Positions 26,572-37,063 of a stretch of DNA of 64,000 bases are shown piece by piece. A program made the position numbers and the translations under genes. The stretch comes from Candidatus Nitrospira kreftii (GTDB taxonomy: Bacteria; Nitrospirota; Nitrospiria; Nitrospirales; Nitrospiraceae). The stretch covers positions 1,984,001 to 2,048,000 of the forward strand of contig CP047423.1 of NCBI GenBank assembly GCA_014058405.1, in the 5' to 3' direction. The notes under the pieces are model-generated. The model had not been told where the DNA came from. It saw nothing but the letters and a program-made list of their open reading frames with translations, and did not search any database. Numbering within the stretch: position 1 is the stretch's first letter; each line of letters starts with the position of its first letter.

Positions 26572-26717
26572 GGTCCTCCCTACGGTAGTGTGATGAGTTG
26601 TGATGACGGGCGACTGTATAGCACATGGCTTACCAGGTCACAAGCCGAGACTCCTGCCATTTTCTGATCGACACAGACGTGGTAAGATGCCGACCGTTTA
26701 TTATTGGATAGTGCGTC

Positions 26718-29459
26718 ATGGCTTCATTTCAACTCGACAAAACCTACGATCCAAAAATCGTCGAAGCTCGATGGTCGCAGGAATGGATCGCTCGCGGATA
26801 CTTTCGTGCCTCACCGGAGCACTCAGGCCAACCCTACAGCATCGTGATTCCCCCGCCGAATGTGACGGGTTCGCTCCATGTCGGACATGCCCTTAACCAT
26901 TCGCTGCAAGATATCTTGATTCGGTGGCGTCGCATGCAGGGACGCAACACCCTGTGGCTTCCAGGGACCGATCACGCAGGGATCGCCACACAAAACGTCG
27001 TAGAGAAACAAGTAATGACCGAAGGCGCATCGCGTGAATCGCTCGGACGGGAGCGGTTTATCGAGCGAGTCTGGCAGTGGAAGGCTACCTCGGGCAACAC
27101 AATCGTCAATCAGCAGAAACAGCTGGGCGAATCCTGCGACTGGGATCGTCTCCGTTTTACGATGGATGAGGGGCTGTCCAAGGCAGTTATCGAGGTGTTC
27201 GTTCGCTTGTATGAAGATGGGTTGATCTACCGCGGAGAGCGTCTGATCAATTGGTGTCCGCGCTGTCTGACGGCGCTGTCCGATATCGAAGTGGAACACG
27301 AGGACGTCAAAGGCAAACTCTATTCAATCCACTACCCACTGGAAGACGATCCGTCGACACAACTCACCGTTGCCACCACCAGACCGGAAACGATGCTGGG
27401 CGATACGGCCGTGGCCGTGCATCCAGAAGACGATCGTTTCAAACATCTCATCGGTAAATGTGTACGCCTCCCACTGACGAGCCGTGCCATACCGATCGTG
27501 GGAGATGGTATTCTTGTCGATCGAGAGTTTGGTACCGGCGCGGTAAAAATTACTCCGGCCCATGATTTCAATGACTACGAAGCGGGCGAACGGCATGCAC
27601 TCCCACGGCTGGCTATTCTAGACCACCACGCCTTGCTCGATGCGGCGAATCTGTACAAAGCCGCGGTCGAGCCAGCCGTCATCGATCTGCTGCAGGGCCT
27701 CCTCATTCCGAAGGCCCGCCTAAAAGTGGAAGAACTACTGAAAGAGCGCGGGCTTCTTGAGAAGGTCGAAGAGCATAAGATGGCGGTGGGGAAATGCTAC
27801 CGCTGTAAGACCGTTGTCGAGCCCTATCTCTCTCCACAATGGTTCGTGAACATCAAACCGCTCGCAGAGCCTGCTATGAAGGCCGTCGAAGACGGACACA
27901 TTCGCATTATTCCTGAGGGGTGGACAAATAACTACTTAGGCTGGATGCGAGACATCAAAGACTGGTGTATCTCCCGCCAGATCTGGTGGGGGCATCAGAT
28001 CCCTGCGTGGTATTGCCTCAGTTGCAATGCCGATCATCTCATTTGCACTGGTGATCGTATCACTATTTTGCAAGGTGCCTCTCCGATCGTTTCAAAAACT
28101 GCTCCGGTGGAGTGCCCTACCTGTAGTGGGAACAAGCTTTATCGTGACCCTGACGTCCTCGATACCTGGTTTTCGTCGGCTCTCTGGCCTTTTTCGACTT
28201 TGGGATGGCCGGAGCACACACCGGAGCTCAAGACCTACTACCCGACCTCAGTGCTTGTGACTGGGCTCGACATTCTGTTCTTTTGGGTAGCCAGGATGAT
28301 CATGATGGGGCTGAAGTTCATGGGCGATGTCCCCTTCCGTGATGTCTACATTCATGCACTGGTGCGTGACGCGGAAGGGAAGAAGATGAGCAAGTCGAAA
28401 GGGAACGTCATCGATCCGCTCCATGTCATGAATGAGTTCGGAACCGATGCGCTCCGCTTCACCCTTGCCTCAATGGCTTCCCCTGGACGGGACGTCAAGC
28501 TGGCAGAAGAACGGATCGAAGGGTACCGCAACTTCGCCAACAAGATTTGGAACGCGGCTCGCTTTGCCCATATGTATCTTGATGGTCCGCGGGTCACAGT
28601 GCCTATCTCCCAGCGAACCATTCCGGATCGCTGGATTTTCAGTCGATTGAACCACACCATCAACACCGTCACGGCGGAATTAGAGAGCTATCGCTTCGAT
28701 CGGGCCTCCAACGCCCTGTATCAATTTATCTGGCATGAGTTCTGCGATTGGTATCTGGAACTGATTAAACCCGTACTGCAGATCTCTGATCATCCAGATG
28801 GACCTGGCACGAGAGACACGCTCGTGCAAATATTCGAAACAACCATGCGCCTGCTGCATCCATTCATGCCGTTCATTACGGAAGAGCTCTGGCAGACGAT
28901 TCCCCATGACGGTCATAGTATCGTGACTCAAGCGTATCCCATGGAAGAACCATCATGGGACTCACGCGAAGCCGAGCACCTGTTTGCTCTTATTGAACAA
29001 ACGGTCAACCTCGTCCGCACTGGTCGTGTGCTCCTGAATTATCCACCGGCACAGCCGATCACATTCTACGTGGCGCATGAGGACAGTACGAAACAGGACC
29101 TTCTCTGCCAGGTCATCCCGCATGTCGCCCATCTTGGTCGGGGCATGGTGGAAAATATCCCGAGCTCTGGCTGGCCGGCGCGGCAACTACTGAAGTTGGT
29201 CTCAGAGGGCCTCTCAGTCGGAATCAACGTGTCCGGTGACGTGGACCTGCAGAAAGCTGTCGATCGATTGGACAAGCAGCTCTCCGAGGTGGAGAAGGAA
29301 TCACAGCGCCTGAATGGCAAACTGAACAATCCCGACTTTGTCTCGAAAGCTCCTCCAGAGGTGATTGTTGATCATAAGGACCGCCTACGGGCGCTCGCGC
29401 AAGATCACAGCATGTTGATCAGTAGCGAACAGCAATTGCAATCCATGCTGGGGCAATGA
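26718..29459 (+). CDS. valS: Valine--tRNA ligase
   Basis: 913 residues, the usual size for class I ValRS. The HIGH-type motif is in VTGSLHVGHALNH near residue 55, and KMSKS is in KKMSKSKGNVIDP. The editing CP1 region (TTRPETMLGDTAVAV) and a C-terminal coiled-coil arm are also present (about 845-910, e.g. QKAVDRLDKQLSEVEKE). It charges tRNA-Val in the cytoplasm. It is the first gene of a tight run valS-nadC-birA-coaX. Confidence 0.96.
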   Translation: MASFQLDKTYDPKIVEARWSQEWIARGYFRASPEHSGQPYSIVIPPPNVTGSLHVGHALNHSLQDILIRWRRMQGRNTLWLPGTDHAGIATQNVVEKQVMTEGASRESLGRERFIERVWQWKATSGNTIVNQQKQLGESCDWDRLRFTMDEGLSKAVIEVFVRLYEDGLIYRGERLINWCPRCLTALSDIEVEHEDVKGKLYSIHYPLEDDPSTQLTVATTRPETMLGDTAVAVHPEDDRFKHLIGKCVRLPLTSRAIPIVGDGILVDREFGTGAVKITPAHDFNDYEAGERHALPRLAILDHHALLDAANLYKAAVEPAVIDLLQGLLIPKARLKVEELLKERGLLEKVEEHKMAVGKCYRCKTVVEPYLSPQWFVNIKPLAEPAMKAVEDGHIRIIPEGWTNNYLGWMRDIKDWCISRQIWWGHQIPAWYCLSCNADHLICTGDRITILQGASPIVSKTAPVECPTCSGNKLYRDPDVLDTWFSSALWPFSTLGWPEHTPELKTYYPTSVLVTGLDILFFWVARMIMMGLKFMGDVPFRDVYIHALVRDAEGKKMSKSKGNVIDPLHVMNEFGTDALRFTLASMASPGRDVKLAEERIEGYRNFANKIWNAARFAHMYLDGPRVTVPISQRTIPDRWIFSRLNHTINTVTAELESYRFDRASNALYQFIWHEFCDWYLELIKPVLQISDHPDGPGTRDTLVQIFETTMRLLHPFMPFITEELWQTIPHDGHSIVTQAYPMEEPSWDSREAEHLFALIEQTVNLVRTGRVLLNYPPAQPITFYVAHEDSTKQDLLCQVIPHVAHLGRGMVENIPSSGWPARQLLKLVSEGLSVGINVSGDVDLQKAVDRLDKQLSEVEKESQRLNGKLNNPDFVSKAPPEVIVDHKDRLRALAQDHSMLISSEQQLQSMLGQ

Positions 29460-29465
29460 CCACCG

Positions 29466-30344
29466 GTGAAGCTTCCTGCTGCAGAAATTCGTCGTGCGGT
29501 GCGTCAGGGACTTGAAGAAGATCTCGCCCGAGGAGACGCGACGACATCAGCGCTCTTTTCGTCTCCAGTACCGACTCAAGCCAGAATCATGGCACAACAA
29601 TCCTTGATTGTAGCCGGCATGGCGGCAGCTGTTCAGACCTTTCTGTTCGTCGATCCCTTCACCCGATTGTCGGTTTTTAAACACGATGGCGACCAAGCGA
29701 AGAATGGAGAGTCGCTCATCTGTCTCGAGGGTGATGGCAGGTCGATCCTGCAAGCCGAGCGGGTTGCCTTAAATTTTCTTCAGCACTTGTCCGGTATCGC
29801 CACGCTGACACAGCAATTCTGTCTGGCCGTGCGAGATTACCCGGTCAACATTCTAGATACCAGAAAAACTCTCCCGGGTTGGCGCGCACTTCAGAAATGG
29901 GCAGTCTCGCTGGGAGGAGGGATGAATCATCGTCAGTCGTTGAGTGATGGTATTCTCATCAAGGATAACCATCTGGCTCTTCTGCAGAAGGAGCGACGGC
30001 CGATTGAGAAGGCCTGTCGATTAGCGCGTGCGCATCGGTCGCCCACCCTCCCGATTATTGTCGAGGTGGAGTCTCTCTCTGAGGTTCGTCAGGCCTTGGC
30101 AGGAAGGCCGGATATCATTTTGCTGGACAACATGTCCCCAAGCATGGTCAGACGTGCCGTAGGCCTTATCAAGAAGAAGGCGCTGGTCGAAGTGTCAGGC
30201 GGCATCACGCTCAGGAATGTTCGAGCCATGGCGGCGGCCGGTGCCAATCGTATCTCAGTCGGAGCACTCACCCATTCTGCTCCAGCTGCTGCCATGAGCC
30301 TCGTCTTGACGCTGTCCCCGCAATCACGCAGCCGACGCTCCTAA
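29466..30344 (+). CDS. nadC: Nicotinate-nucleotide pyrophosphorylase (quinolinate phosphoribosyltransferase)
   Basis: 292 residues. It converts quinolinate and PRPP to nicotinate mononucleotide in de novo NAD synthesis. Markers are EEDLARGDATTSALF near the start, AERVALNFLQHLSGIAT, the active-site block LDTRKTLPGWRALQKWAVSLGGG, IKDNHL and VEVSGGI. The start is GTG, six bases after the valS stop; no clear Shine-Dalgarno is seen, which suggests coupling with valS. Confidence 0.94.
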   Translation: MKLPAAEIRRAVRQGLEEDLARGDATTSALFSSPVPTQARIMAQQSLIVAGMAAAVQTFLFVDPFTRLSVFKHDGDQAKNGESLICLEGDGRSILQAERVALNFLQHLSGIATLTQQFCLAVRDYPVNILDTRKTLPGWRALQKWAVSLGGGMNHRQSLSDGILIKDNHLALLQKERRPIEKACRLARAHRSPTLPIIVEVESLSEVRQALAGRPDIILLDNMSPSMVRRAVGLIKKKALVEVSGGITLRNVRAMAAAGANRISVGALTHSAPAAAMSLVLTLSPQSRSRRS

Positions 30345-30347
30345 CTC

Positions 30348-31187
30348 ATGTCTTTTTCTTCCCCTCTCAGTGTCGACGTTATTCGCAGCACCCTGGAAAC
30401 CACGGCACTCGGTTATCCCCTCTATCTTTACCAAGATCTTCCCTCGACGAATAGGGAGGCACATGCACTGGCACAGAACGGTGCCGCGCACGGGACCGTC
30501 GTTCTCGCCGAAAGCCAATCTGCCGGGTATGGTCGACATGGACGTCATTGGTTTTCGCCACCAGGATTGAATCTCTATTGCTCGACGATCGTCCGTGGAA
30601 TGAGGCACACGACCCCTCTTGCGCACTGGCTATCGTGGATTCCTCTTATCAGCGCACTCGCCGCAGTTGAAGCCGCTCAACAGGTCGCTGCCGTTTCACT
30701 AGCTCTCAAGTGGCCCAATGACTTGCTCCTATCTCAACGGAAAGTCGGCGGGATACTCTGCGAGAGTCTATTCTTGACTCCCAGCGACCCGGCAATCGTG
30801 ATTGGGATTGGGCTCAACGTAAACGTCGCACCGGACGCTTTCCCGGAGGACTTGCGATCTATCGCCGCATCATTGTCCGAAACATCTCAGCAGCCGATCG
30901 ACCGCAATCGACTTGTTGCGCAATTCTTGCTGGAACTTGAACATTGCCTGGACGAGCTTCGATCTCAGGGATCGTCTCGATTGCGACACGCCTACATCAC
31001 GCGTTGTGCCACAGTGGGTCGACGGGTCCAAGTTCAGTTTGCGAATCAGGAGCAGGTCACTGGCCTCGCAGAAGACATCTCTGTCGATGGTGCTCTGCAA
31101 ATAAGACTCCTTTCACCCCATCCTCGCTCACAACCGATGCCCTTGCTCGATGTGCGTGCGGCTGATGTGATGCATCTTCGAGAGTAG
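30348..31187 (+). CDS. birA: Biotin--[acetyl-CoA-carboxylase] ligase
   Basis: 279 residues. It attaches biotin to the carrier protein of acetyl-CoA carboxylase. Conserved motifs are PSTNREAHALA, AESQSAGYGRHGRHWFSPPG (the GRGRxxxSP-type loop closing over biotinyl-AMP) and LKWPNDLLL; KVGGILCE follows. The C-terminal SH3-like cap ends the protein. The DNA-binding helix-turn-helix of E. coli BirA is absent, so it is a class I ligase without repressor function. It starts three bases after nadC. Confidence 0.92.
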   Translation: MSFSSPLSVDVIRSTLETTALGYPLYLYQDLPSTNREAHALAQNGAAHGTVVLAESQSAGYGRHGRHWFSPPGLNLYCSTIVRGMRHTTPLAHWLSWIPLISALAAVEAAQQVAAVSLALKWPNDLLLSQRKVGGILCESLFLTPSDPAIVIGIGLNVNVAPDAFPEDLRSIAASLSETSQQPIDRNRLVAQFLLELEHCLDELRSQGSSRLRHAYITRCATVGRRVQVQFANQEQVTGLAEDISVDGALQIRLLSPHPRSQPMPLLDVRAADVMHLRE

Positions 31188-31220
31188 CGAAACGGCACCG
31201 TGCCGAGTAAAATGACACAC

Positions 31221-32009
31221 ATGCTGTTGGCGATCGACGTCGGAAACACCAACATCGTTGCTGGAATTTTCGACGGAACTCAGCTTCTCACTCATTGGAG
31301 GCTGGCCAGCGATCCAAAAACCACAGCGGATGAGTATGGAGTGCTCTGCCGCAGTCTCATGGCCAGAGGGGGCCATGTCCCTGAACGCATTACCGGCGCG
31401 ATTATTTCGAGTGTCGTCCCCGCCCTCACGGAAACCTTCGAGTCGATGATCGAAACGTCGTTTCATTGTGCCTCGATGATTGTCTCATCGGAAACGGACA
31501 CAGGTCTGACACTGAAATACTTGAATCCCAAGGAAATCGGGAGCGACCGTATCGTGAACGCCGCTGCGGCCTATCATAAGTTTCGCCGCGATCTCATCAT
31601 CGTTGATTTCGGTACAGCCACGACGTTCTGCGCCATTACCCATGCCGGCGACTATCTGGGAGGGGCTATCGCACCGGGCTTAGCTATTTCGGCTGAGGCG
31701 CTGTTTGCCCGAGCCGCAAAGTTAAGCAAGGTCGAACTGATCCGACCCAAGACCGTCATTGGTATCGATACGGCCAGCAGTATTCAGGCGGGACTCGTCT
31801 ATGGGTATGCTGGGCTTGTGGAGACTCTCATCCAACGAATGGAGTCGGAAATGGGACATCATTCCTATGTGATCGCCACAGGGGGACTGGCTTCAGTGAT
31901 CGCGCCGGAAGCGAAATCTATTCAGCACATCGAACCGTTCTTGACCCTCGAAGGGCTTGAACTTCTCTATCGACGCGCCCGCGGCACCGACGCGAATTCA
32001 TGGGCGTAA
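31221..32009 (+). CDS. coaX: Type III pantothenate kinase
   Basis: 262 residues from the ATG at 31221. It phosphorylates pantothenate, the first step of CoA synthesis. The ASKHA-fold markers LAIDVGNTNIVAGIF, IGSDRIVNAAAAYHKF and IVDFGTATTFCAI (phosphate and metal-binding loops) are all present. Further in-frame starts exist at 31212 (ATG) and 31200 (GTG). No Shine-Dalgarno is decisive; the shortest matches the family start. It ends the valS-nadC-birA-coaX run and pairs functionally with coaE at 12.6 kb. Confidence 0.92.
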   Translation: MLLAIDVGNTNIVAGIFDGTQLLTHWRLASDPKTTADEYGVLCRSLMARGGHVPERITGAIISSVVPALTETFESMIETSFHCASMIVSSETDTGLTLKYLNPKEIGSDRIVNAAAAYHKFRRDLIIVDFGTATTFCAITHAGDYLGGAIAPGLAISAEALFARAAKLSKVELIRPKTVIGIDTASSIQAGLVYGYAGLVETLIQRMESEMGHHSYVIATGGLASVIAPEAKSIQHIEPFLTLEGLELLYRRARGTDANSWA

Positions 32010-32093
32010 TTTTTTCACACGCAATGCATTTTATTTTTCTCTGACCGGTTGACTTCCCCCCTCCTATGGATATCTGCGGTTTGTACAGGTGTT

Positions 32094-32681
32094 ATGATGA
32101 ATGATGCTCAAGACGAAGAAAATAAAAACACTAATACAATCGATAGCTTAGATGAATGTTCTCCGGAAAACCAGGCGGGGTCTTCTTCAATACAAGACGA
32201 ACTTGCCGTCAAGTCAGAGGAATGTAAAGCGCTCAATGAGAAGTATGTCAGGCTGGCTGCGGAATTTGACAACTACAAGCGGTTAAGTCAACGCGATCAG
32301 CGCGACCAGATTCGATTTGGGAACGAACAACTTCTGAAAGAACTGCTGCCGGTGGTCGATAATATGGAACGCGCGATCAAGGCGGCTCAGGCAAGTGGAG
32401 GCGATTCTGCGCTCGTTCAGGGTGTGGAGTTGACGCTCAAACAACTATCCGGAGCCCTTGCGAAGTTCGGTGTCCAGACCATCGAAACAGCAGGCCAGGA
32501 GTTTGATCCCAGCGCCCATCAAGCCGTCTCGTATGGACCGTCCGACGAAGTGCCGGCCAATAAGGTGTTGGACGAGTTTCAAAAAGGCTACCGCCTACAT
32601 GACAGAATTCTACGGGCCGCCATGGTCAGTGTATCGTCAGGCCCGGCCAAAGAACACGAACGTGATACAACGACGAACTGA
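32094..32681 (+). CDS. grpE: Nucleotide exchange factor GrpE
   Basis: 195 residues from the ATG at 32094: an acidic, disordered N-terminus, then a coiled coil (about 45-95, [20 protein letters not shown]) and a beta-rich head ending in [20 protein letters not shown]. It releases ADP from DnaK. An AGGTG stands just upstream as a weak ribosome site; the longer frame from 32049 is not supported. It heads the grpE-dnaK-dnaJ-rsmE cluster. Confidence 0.94.
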   Translation: MMNDAQDEENKNTNTIDSLDECSPENQAGSSSIQDELAVKSEECKALNEKYVRLAAEFDNYKRLSQRDQRDQIRFGNEQLLKELLPVVDNMERAIKAAQASGGDSALVQGVELTLKQLSGALAKFGVQTIETAGQEFDPSAHQAVSYGPSDEVPANKVLDEFQKGYRLHDRILRAAMVSVSSGPAKEHERDTTTN

Positions 32682-32722
32682 GCACATGCAGTTGTCGTTC
32701 GCCAGAAGGAAGGAGTTCACCA

Positions 32723-34642
32723 ATGGGTAAAGTCATCGGTATCGATCTCGGGACCACCAATTCGTGTGTGGCGATCATGAGCGGCGGAGACCCTGTCGTG
32801 ATCGCCAACGCCGAAGGAAGCCGGACCACTCCTTCCGTCGTCGCGATCACTGATAAAAGCGAACGGCTGGTCGGTCAAATCGCAAAACGCCAAGCGATCA
32901 CCAATCCAGAGAACACGATTTTCTCGGTCAAGCGACTGATGGGGCGCAAGTTTAAGAGCCGTGAAGTGCAAGAAGCCATGAAGCGGCTTCCCTACAAAGT
33001 GGTTGAGGCCGACAACGGTGATGCCCACGTCGAGTTGCGGGGTAAACTCTATAGTCCTCCAGAAGTTTCGGCCATGATTCTCCAAAAAATGCGGCAAACG
33101 GCGGAGGATTACCTTGGTGAAAAAGTCACTGAAGCCGTCGTGACTGTCCCCGCCTACTTCGACGACAGTCAGCGGCAAGCCACGAAAGATGCCGGCCAGA
33201 TTGCCGGCCTGAACGTGCTTCGTATCATCAACGAGCCGACGGCGGCGTCTCTCGCCTACGGTCTGGATAAGAAAAAGGACGAACGAATCGCCGTCTATGA
33301 TTTGGGCGGCGGTACCTTCGACGTCTCTGTCCTGGAAATCGGCGAAGGTGTTTTTGAAGTCAAGTCTACCAACGGGGACACCTATCTCGGTGGAGACGAC
33401 TTTGACCTGCGTGTGATGGATTGGCTGGTCGACGAATTCAAAAAAGACCAAGGCATTGATCTGCGAAAAGATCGAATGGCGCTCCAACGCCTCAAAGAGT
33501 CGGCCGAGCGGGCCAAGATCGAACTCTCTTCGTCTCAAGAAACGGAGATCAACCTGCCATTCATCACTGCCGATGCCAGCGGGCCTAAGCACATGGTCAT
33601 CAAGCTGACCAGAGCCAAGCTCGAACAACTGGTGGACGACTTGATCCAACGCACGATCGAACCATGCCGGAAAGCCTTGTCCGATGCCGAGGTTACGGCG
33701 AAGGATATTCAAGAAATTGTATTGGTCGGCGGCATGACCCGCATGCCCAAAGTAATCCAAGTCGTAAAAGAGTTCTTTGGGAAAGAACCACATCGTGGAG
33801 TCAATCCGGATGAGGTCGTTGCCATTGGGGCCGGCATCCAAGGTGGAGTCCTCAAAGGAGAGGTCAAGGATGTTCTGTTGCTTGATGTTACGCCATTATC
33901 ATTGGGCATTGAGACATTGGGTGGGGTGTTTACCAAGCTGATCGAGCGGAACACGACGGTTCCAACCAAGAAGAGTCAAGTATTTTCTACGGCCGCGGAT
34001 AATCAAACAGCCGTCACCATCCGAGTTTTCCAAGGCGAACGGGAAATGGCCAATGACAACAAACTACTTGGACAGTTCGATTTGGTCGGCATTCCACCGG
34101 CACCGAGAGGGATGCCGCAAATTGAAGTGACGTTCGATATTGATGCGAATGGGATCGTGCACGTATCGGCCAAGGATCTGGCCACACAGAAAGAGCAATC
34201 CATCAAGATCACGGCCTCTAGTGGGTTGAGCAAGGAAGAGGTCGAGAAGCTTGTTCGAGATGCACAGTCTCATACGGATGACGATAAGAAACGCCGTAAG
34301 CTTGCGGAAGCGAAGAATCAAGCTGATAATTTGGTCTATCAAACAGAGAAGAACCTCACAGAATACGGCGATAAAGTTGCTGATGATGAAAAGACAAAAA
34401 TTCAAGATGCCGTGGCAGCAGTCAAAAAATCATTAGAGGGTACCGACGCCGAAGCGATCGAATCCGCAACCCAGACACTCATGACCGCTTCGCACAAATT
34501 GGCCGAGGAGATGTATAAAAAAGCCGCCGCATCGCCGGGTCCCCAGCCTGGTGCAACGACTGACGCCAGTGCCGATGGGGCGAAGACCGACGAAAAAGTT
34601 GTGGACGCAGAGTTTGAAGAAGTAGACAAAGATAAAAAATAG
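32723..34642 (+). CDS. dnaK: Chaperone protein DnaK (Hsp70)
   Basis: 639 residues, a normal Hsp70. The ATPase domain has [12 protein letters not shown] at the start, [31 protein letters not shown] and [11 protein letters not shown]. The substrate-binding domain follows from about 390, and the tail ends [14 protein letters not shown], typical of DnaK. It folds and refolds proteins with DnaJ and GrpE. A strong AAGGAGTTCACC Shine-Dalgarno precedes the ATG. A hairpin follows the gene before dnaJ. Confidence 0.97.
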   Translation: MGKVIGIDLGTTNSCVAIMSGGDPVVIANAEGSRTTPSVVAITDKSERLVGQIAKRQAITNPENTIFSVKRLMGRKFKSREVQEAMKRLPYKVVEADNGDAHVELRGKLYSPPEVSAMILQKMRQTAEDYLGEKVTEAVVTVPAYFDDSQRQATKDAGQIAGLNVLRIINEPTAASLAYGLDKKKDERIAVYDLGGGTFDVSVLEIGEGVFEVKSTNGDTYLGGDDFDLRVMDWLVDEFKKDQGIDLRKDRMALQRLKESAERAKIELSSSQETEINLPFITADASGPKHMVIKLTRAKLEQLVDDLIQRTIEPCRKALSDAEVTAKDIQEIVLVGGMTRMPKVIQVVKEFFGKEPHRGVNPDEVVAIGAGIQGGVLKGEVKDVLLLDVTPLSLGIETLGGVFTKLIERNTTVPTKKSQVFSTAADNQTAVTIRVFQGEREMANDNKLLGQFDLVGIPPAPRGMPQIEVTFDIDANGIVHVSAKDLATQKEQSIKITASSGLSKEEVEKLVRDAQSHTDDDKKRRKLAEAKNQADNLVYQTEKNLTEYGDKVADDEKTKIQDAVAAVKKSLEGTDAEAIESATQTLMTASHKLAEEMYKKAAASPGPQPGATTDASADGAKTDEKVVDAEFEEVDKDKK

Positions 34643-34663
34643 CCTAGAATAACGACTCAGACA

Positions 34664-34698
34664 GACCGGGCTATCGACTTGTACTGTAGAGCCCGGTC
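34664..34698 (+). terminator. Hairpin between dnaK and dnaJ (terminator or attenuator-like)
   Basis: A perfect 9-bp inverted repeat, GACCGGGCT and AGCCCGGTC, separated by 17 bases and followed by a pyrimidine-rich, only modestly T-rich stretch (CTTTCATTCTTAT). It could reduce read-through into dnaJ or stabilise the dnaK 3' end. Activity is not shown by sequence. Confidence 0.6.
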
Positions 34699-34719
34699 CT
34701 TTCATTCTTATAAAACTCA

Positions 34720-35853
34720 ATGGCCTCTGTGTCAAAACGCGATTACTATGACGTTCTCGGTGTCGATCGGAACGCTTCCGATGACGATTTAAAGAAGGCC
34801 TACCGCAAGCAGGCACGCCAACACCATCCTGACCTCCAGACCGGCGACAGTCAAAAGAAGGCAGCTGAAGAGAAATTTAAAGAAATCAACGAAGCCTATG
34901 AAACGTTAAGTGATCAGGACAAGCGGAAACGCTATGATATGTTCGGTCACGCCGGCGCACAGCAGGGAGCGGGAGGGTTTGACGGATTTGACTTCGGGCG
35001 TGGAGGTTTTGGGGACGTTTTCAACGACATCTTTGAAGACTTTTTCAGCCAAACTCGCGGCGGCAACGGCAGTCGGACCGAACGCGGTAATGACCTCCAG
35101 TACAACCTTGAAATCACGTTTGAAGAAGCCGTCTACGGCAAAGAGGCTAAGCTCAAGATCCCACGTTGGGAAGTCTGTGTCGACTGTAAAGGGACTGGGG
35201 CGAAGTCGGCGGCGGCGATCAAGGCCTGCGCGAGCTGCAAAGGTGCCGGGCAAATCAGGTTTCAACAGGGATTTTTTAGTGTCAACCGACCATGCGGACA
35301 ATGCGAAGGGACCGGCCGTATCATCACGGAACCCTGCACGGCATGTCAGGGCCGCCAACGCATATACAAAGAGCGTACAATTGCCGTGCATATTCCAGCC
35401 GGCATTGAAACCGGCATGCGACTTCGTCTCTCCAATGAAGGTGAGCATGGCCCGAATAATGGGCCTCCTGGAGATCTTTATGTGGCGATCACCGTCAAGC
35501 CTCATCAGATCTTTCAGCGAAAAGGTCTCGATATTTCATGTGATGTTCCGGTCAACCTTGTCACGGCCGTGCTCGGGGGAAAAGTCGAAGTCCCGACCCT
35601 CAAGGGAGATACCGTTATCAAGGTGCCGCCTGGCACACAACACGACAAGGTCCTCCGCATTAAAGGGCTGGGGATTCCTAGCCTAAAGGGAGGCGGGACC
35701 GGCGACCAGATCTATACGATCAAAGTCCAAATTCCCACCAAGTTGACGGCCAGACAAAAGGAACTCTTAATGGAGTATGCCAAAGAGAGCGGCATGTCCA
35801 TGGAAGCCAATGGTGACGGCTTCTTCGATAAGATGAAGACGTTTTTCGAGTAG
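34720..35853 (+). CDS. dnaJ: Chaperone protein DnaJ (Hsp40)
   Basis: 377 residues in the class A layout. The J domain is at 1-70 with HPD in ARQHHPDLQ, and a Gly/Phe region lies at about 76-115. Four CxxCxGxG-type zinc repeats are present (CVDCKGTG, CASCKGAG, CGQCEGTG, CTACQGRQ); the last one is slightly degenerate, with Arg in place of the final Gly. A C-terminal substrate-binding region follows. It recruits substrates and stimulates DnaK ATPase. It is 77 bp after dnaK, across the hairpin. Confidence 0.96.
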   Translation: MASVSKRDYYDVLGVDRNASDDDLKKAYRKQARQHHPDLQTGDSQKKAAEEKFKEINEAYETLSDQDKRKRYDMFGHAGAQQGAGGFDGFDFGRGGFGDVFNDIFEDFFSQTRGGNGSRTERGNDLQYNLEITFEEAVYGKEAKLKIPRWEVCVDCKGTGAKSAAAIKACASCKGAGQIRFQQGFFSVNRPCGQCEGTGRIITEPCTACQGRQRIYKERTIAVHIPAGIETGMRLRLSNEGEHGPNNGPPGDLYVAITVKPHQIFQRKGLDISCDVPVNLVTAVLGGKVEVPTLKGDTVIKVPPGTQHDKVLRIKGLGIPSLKGGGTGDQIYTIKVQIPTKLTARQKELLMEYAKESGMSMEANGDGFFDKMKTFFE

Positions 35854-35882
35854 ATCGACCCTTCTCGATCTCCAGAGTCTGC

Positions 35883-36623
35883 ATGCCCGTATTCTTCGTT
35901 CGACCTGATTGTATTGCACCTCCGACAATTTCCATCACCGGCGATCTACTGATTCACCTCCGAAATAGTTTGCGTGTTACCACGGGTGAAACCCTATGGT
36001 TCAGCAATGGACAGGGCACCAGGTACCATGCTGAAATCACCGAAGTGTCCAAGCAAGCCGTCAGTGGACACATCCTGGAGACGATCCAGGAACCACCCCA
36101 CCGCACGCCTCGGCTTACTCTTGGCCAATCACTGCTCAAAGGTGAAAAGATGGACTGGGTCATTCAGAAAACAACCGAGCTGGGAGTTGATGAGGTCGTG
36201 CCGATTGAAAGCCGGCACAGCATAGTGCAACTCAAAGCTGATCGAGTGGAGCACCAGCTCGCCCGCTGGCAACGCATTGCTCTGGAAGCTGCTCAGCAAT
36301 CGGAACAGTGGCGCGTGCCGACCATTGCTCTGCCACAATCCCTCGCTGCTCTACTGAGTAGCCGTGGCAACGACACGATGACGCTTATGCTTGCCGAACG
36401 AAAGGAAAGGTGGAGTCTGCAAACAGTCGAACTACCGCGAGATGCCATCGTCTCCATGCTTGTCTTGATCGGACCGGAGGGAGGCTGGAGTAAAGAAGAA
36501 TGGTTGATCGCAGAGCAGTCTCAGGTCGAACAAATTACCCTTGGCCCCCACATCCTCCGGGCTGAAACAGCCGCCATCGCCACTATCAGTATTCTCCAAT
36601 CTCGCCTCAGTGCATTGGAGTAA
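35883..36623 (+). CDS. rsmE: 16S rRNA (uracil-1498-N3)-methyltransferase
   Basis: 246 residues with the RsmE arrangement: an N-terminal PUA-like domain (HLRNSLRVTTGETLWFSNG) and a C-terminal SPOUT knot (about 75-245). The knot has KGEKMDWVIQKTTELGV, the SAM loop LIGPEGGWSKEE and LGPHILRAETAAI. It methylates U1498 of 16S rRNA. Its position just after dnaJ is a common arrangement in bacteria. Confidence 0.94.
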   Translation: MPVFFVRPDCIAPPTISITGDLLIHLRNSLRVTTGETLWFSNGQGTRYHAEITEVSKQAVSGHILETIQEPPHRTPRLTLGQSLLKGEKMDWVIQKTTELGVDEVVPIESRHSIVQLKADRVEHQLARWQRIALEAAQQSEQWRVPTIALPQSLAALLSSRGNDTMTLMLAERKERWSLQTVELPRDAIVSMLVLIGPEGGWSKEEWLIAEQSQVEQITLGPHILRAETAAIATISILQSRLSALE

Positions 36624-37063
36624 ACAAGCTCGATGGTTTGGGAAGAATCAGCGCCATTGTGATCGGGGCTTCGAATTGATCCAGATCGCTTGCAGCGTAA
36701 GCCACATGGGTCATCCCTGATGCTGCTCGATCCCCGTACTCCGAACCCCTACCTCAATCAGGCTGTATACATAGTCTACGACTCCGTTAAGTCACTTGGC
36801 ATGTGCATATGCCAGAAGTAATAGCTGTCGCAGACCAGCTTCACAGACAATTCCCTGGACACAGGTTCATCAGTACTCAATTTCATTGCGAAGTAATCGG
36901 CGTGGATTTCTGGGAAGGTCGACCAACACCCGGGGTGTTTTTCCATCAAAACCAGTGAGTTACCTAGTTCTTCTCGATATATGGTTCTTCCATAATTGGA
37001 GCTCAAGTTATCTTCACACGCTTATCGACTTCGTTGAGACAACTTCTAGAAAGGAGGCACACC
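36624..37063. other. Intergenic stretch without a confident gene
   Basis: About 440 bases between rsmE and the 38-residue peptide gene. Two frames exist here (minus 36776-37006 and a plus frame crossing into 37233), but neither has a convincing ribosome site or family resemblance. A 6-bp hairpin AACACC-CGG-GGTGTT followed by TTTT lies at 36925-36943 and may be a weak terminator. Nothing else is recognised. Confidence 0.4.

Noticed and set aside
32010..32093. CIRCE or sigma-32-type heat-shock element upstream of grpE
   Set aside because: No TTAGCACTC-N9-GAGTGCTAA repeat; the TTGACT lacks a well-placed -10.
36776..37006. Minus-strand 76-residue frame in the rsmE-to-peptide gap
   Set aside because: TTG start without a ribosome site, no recognisable motif, and the composition is not distinctive.
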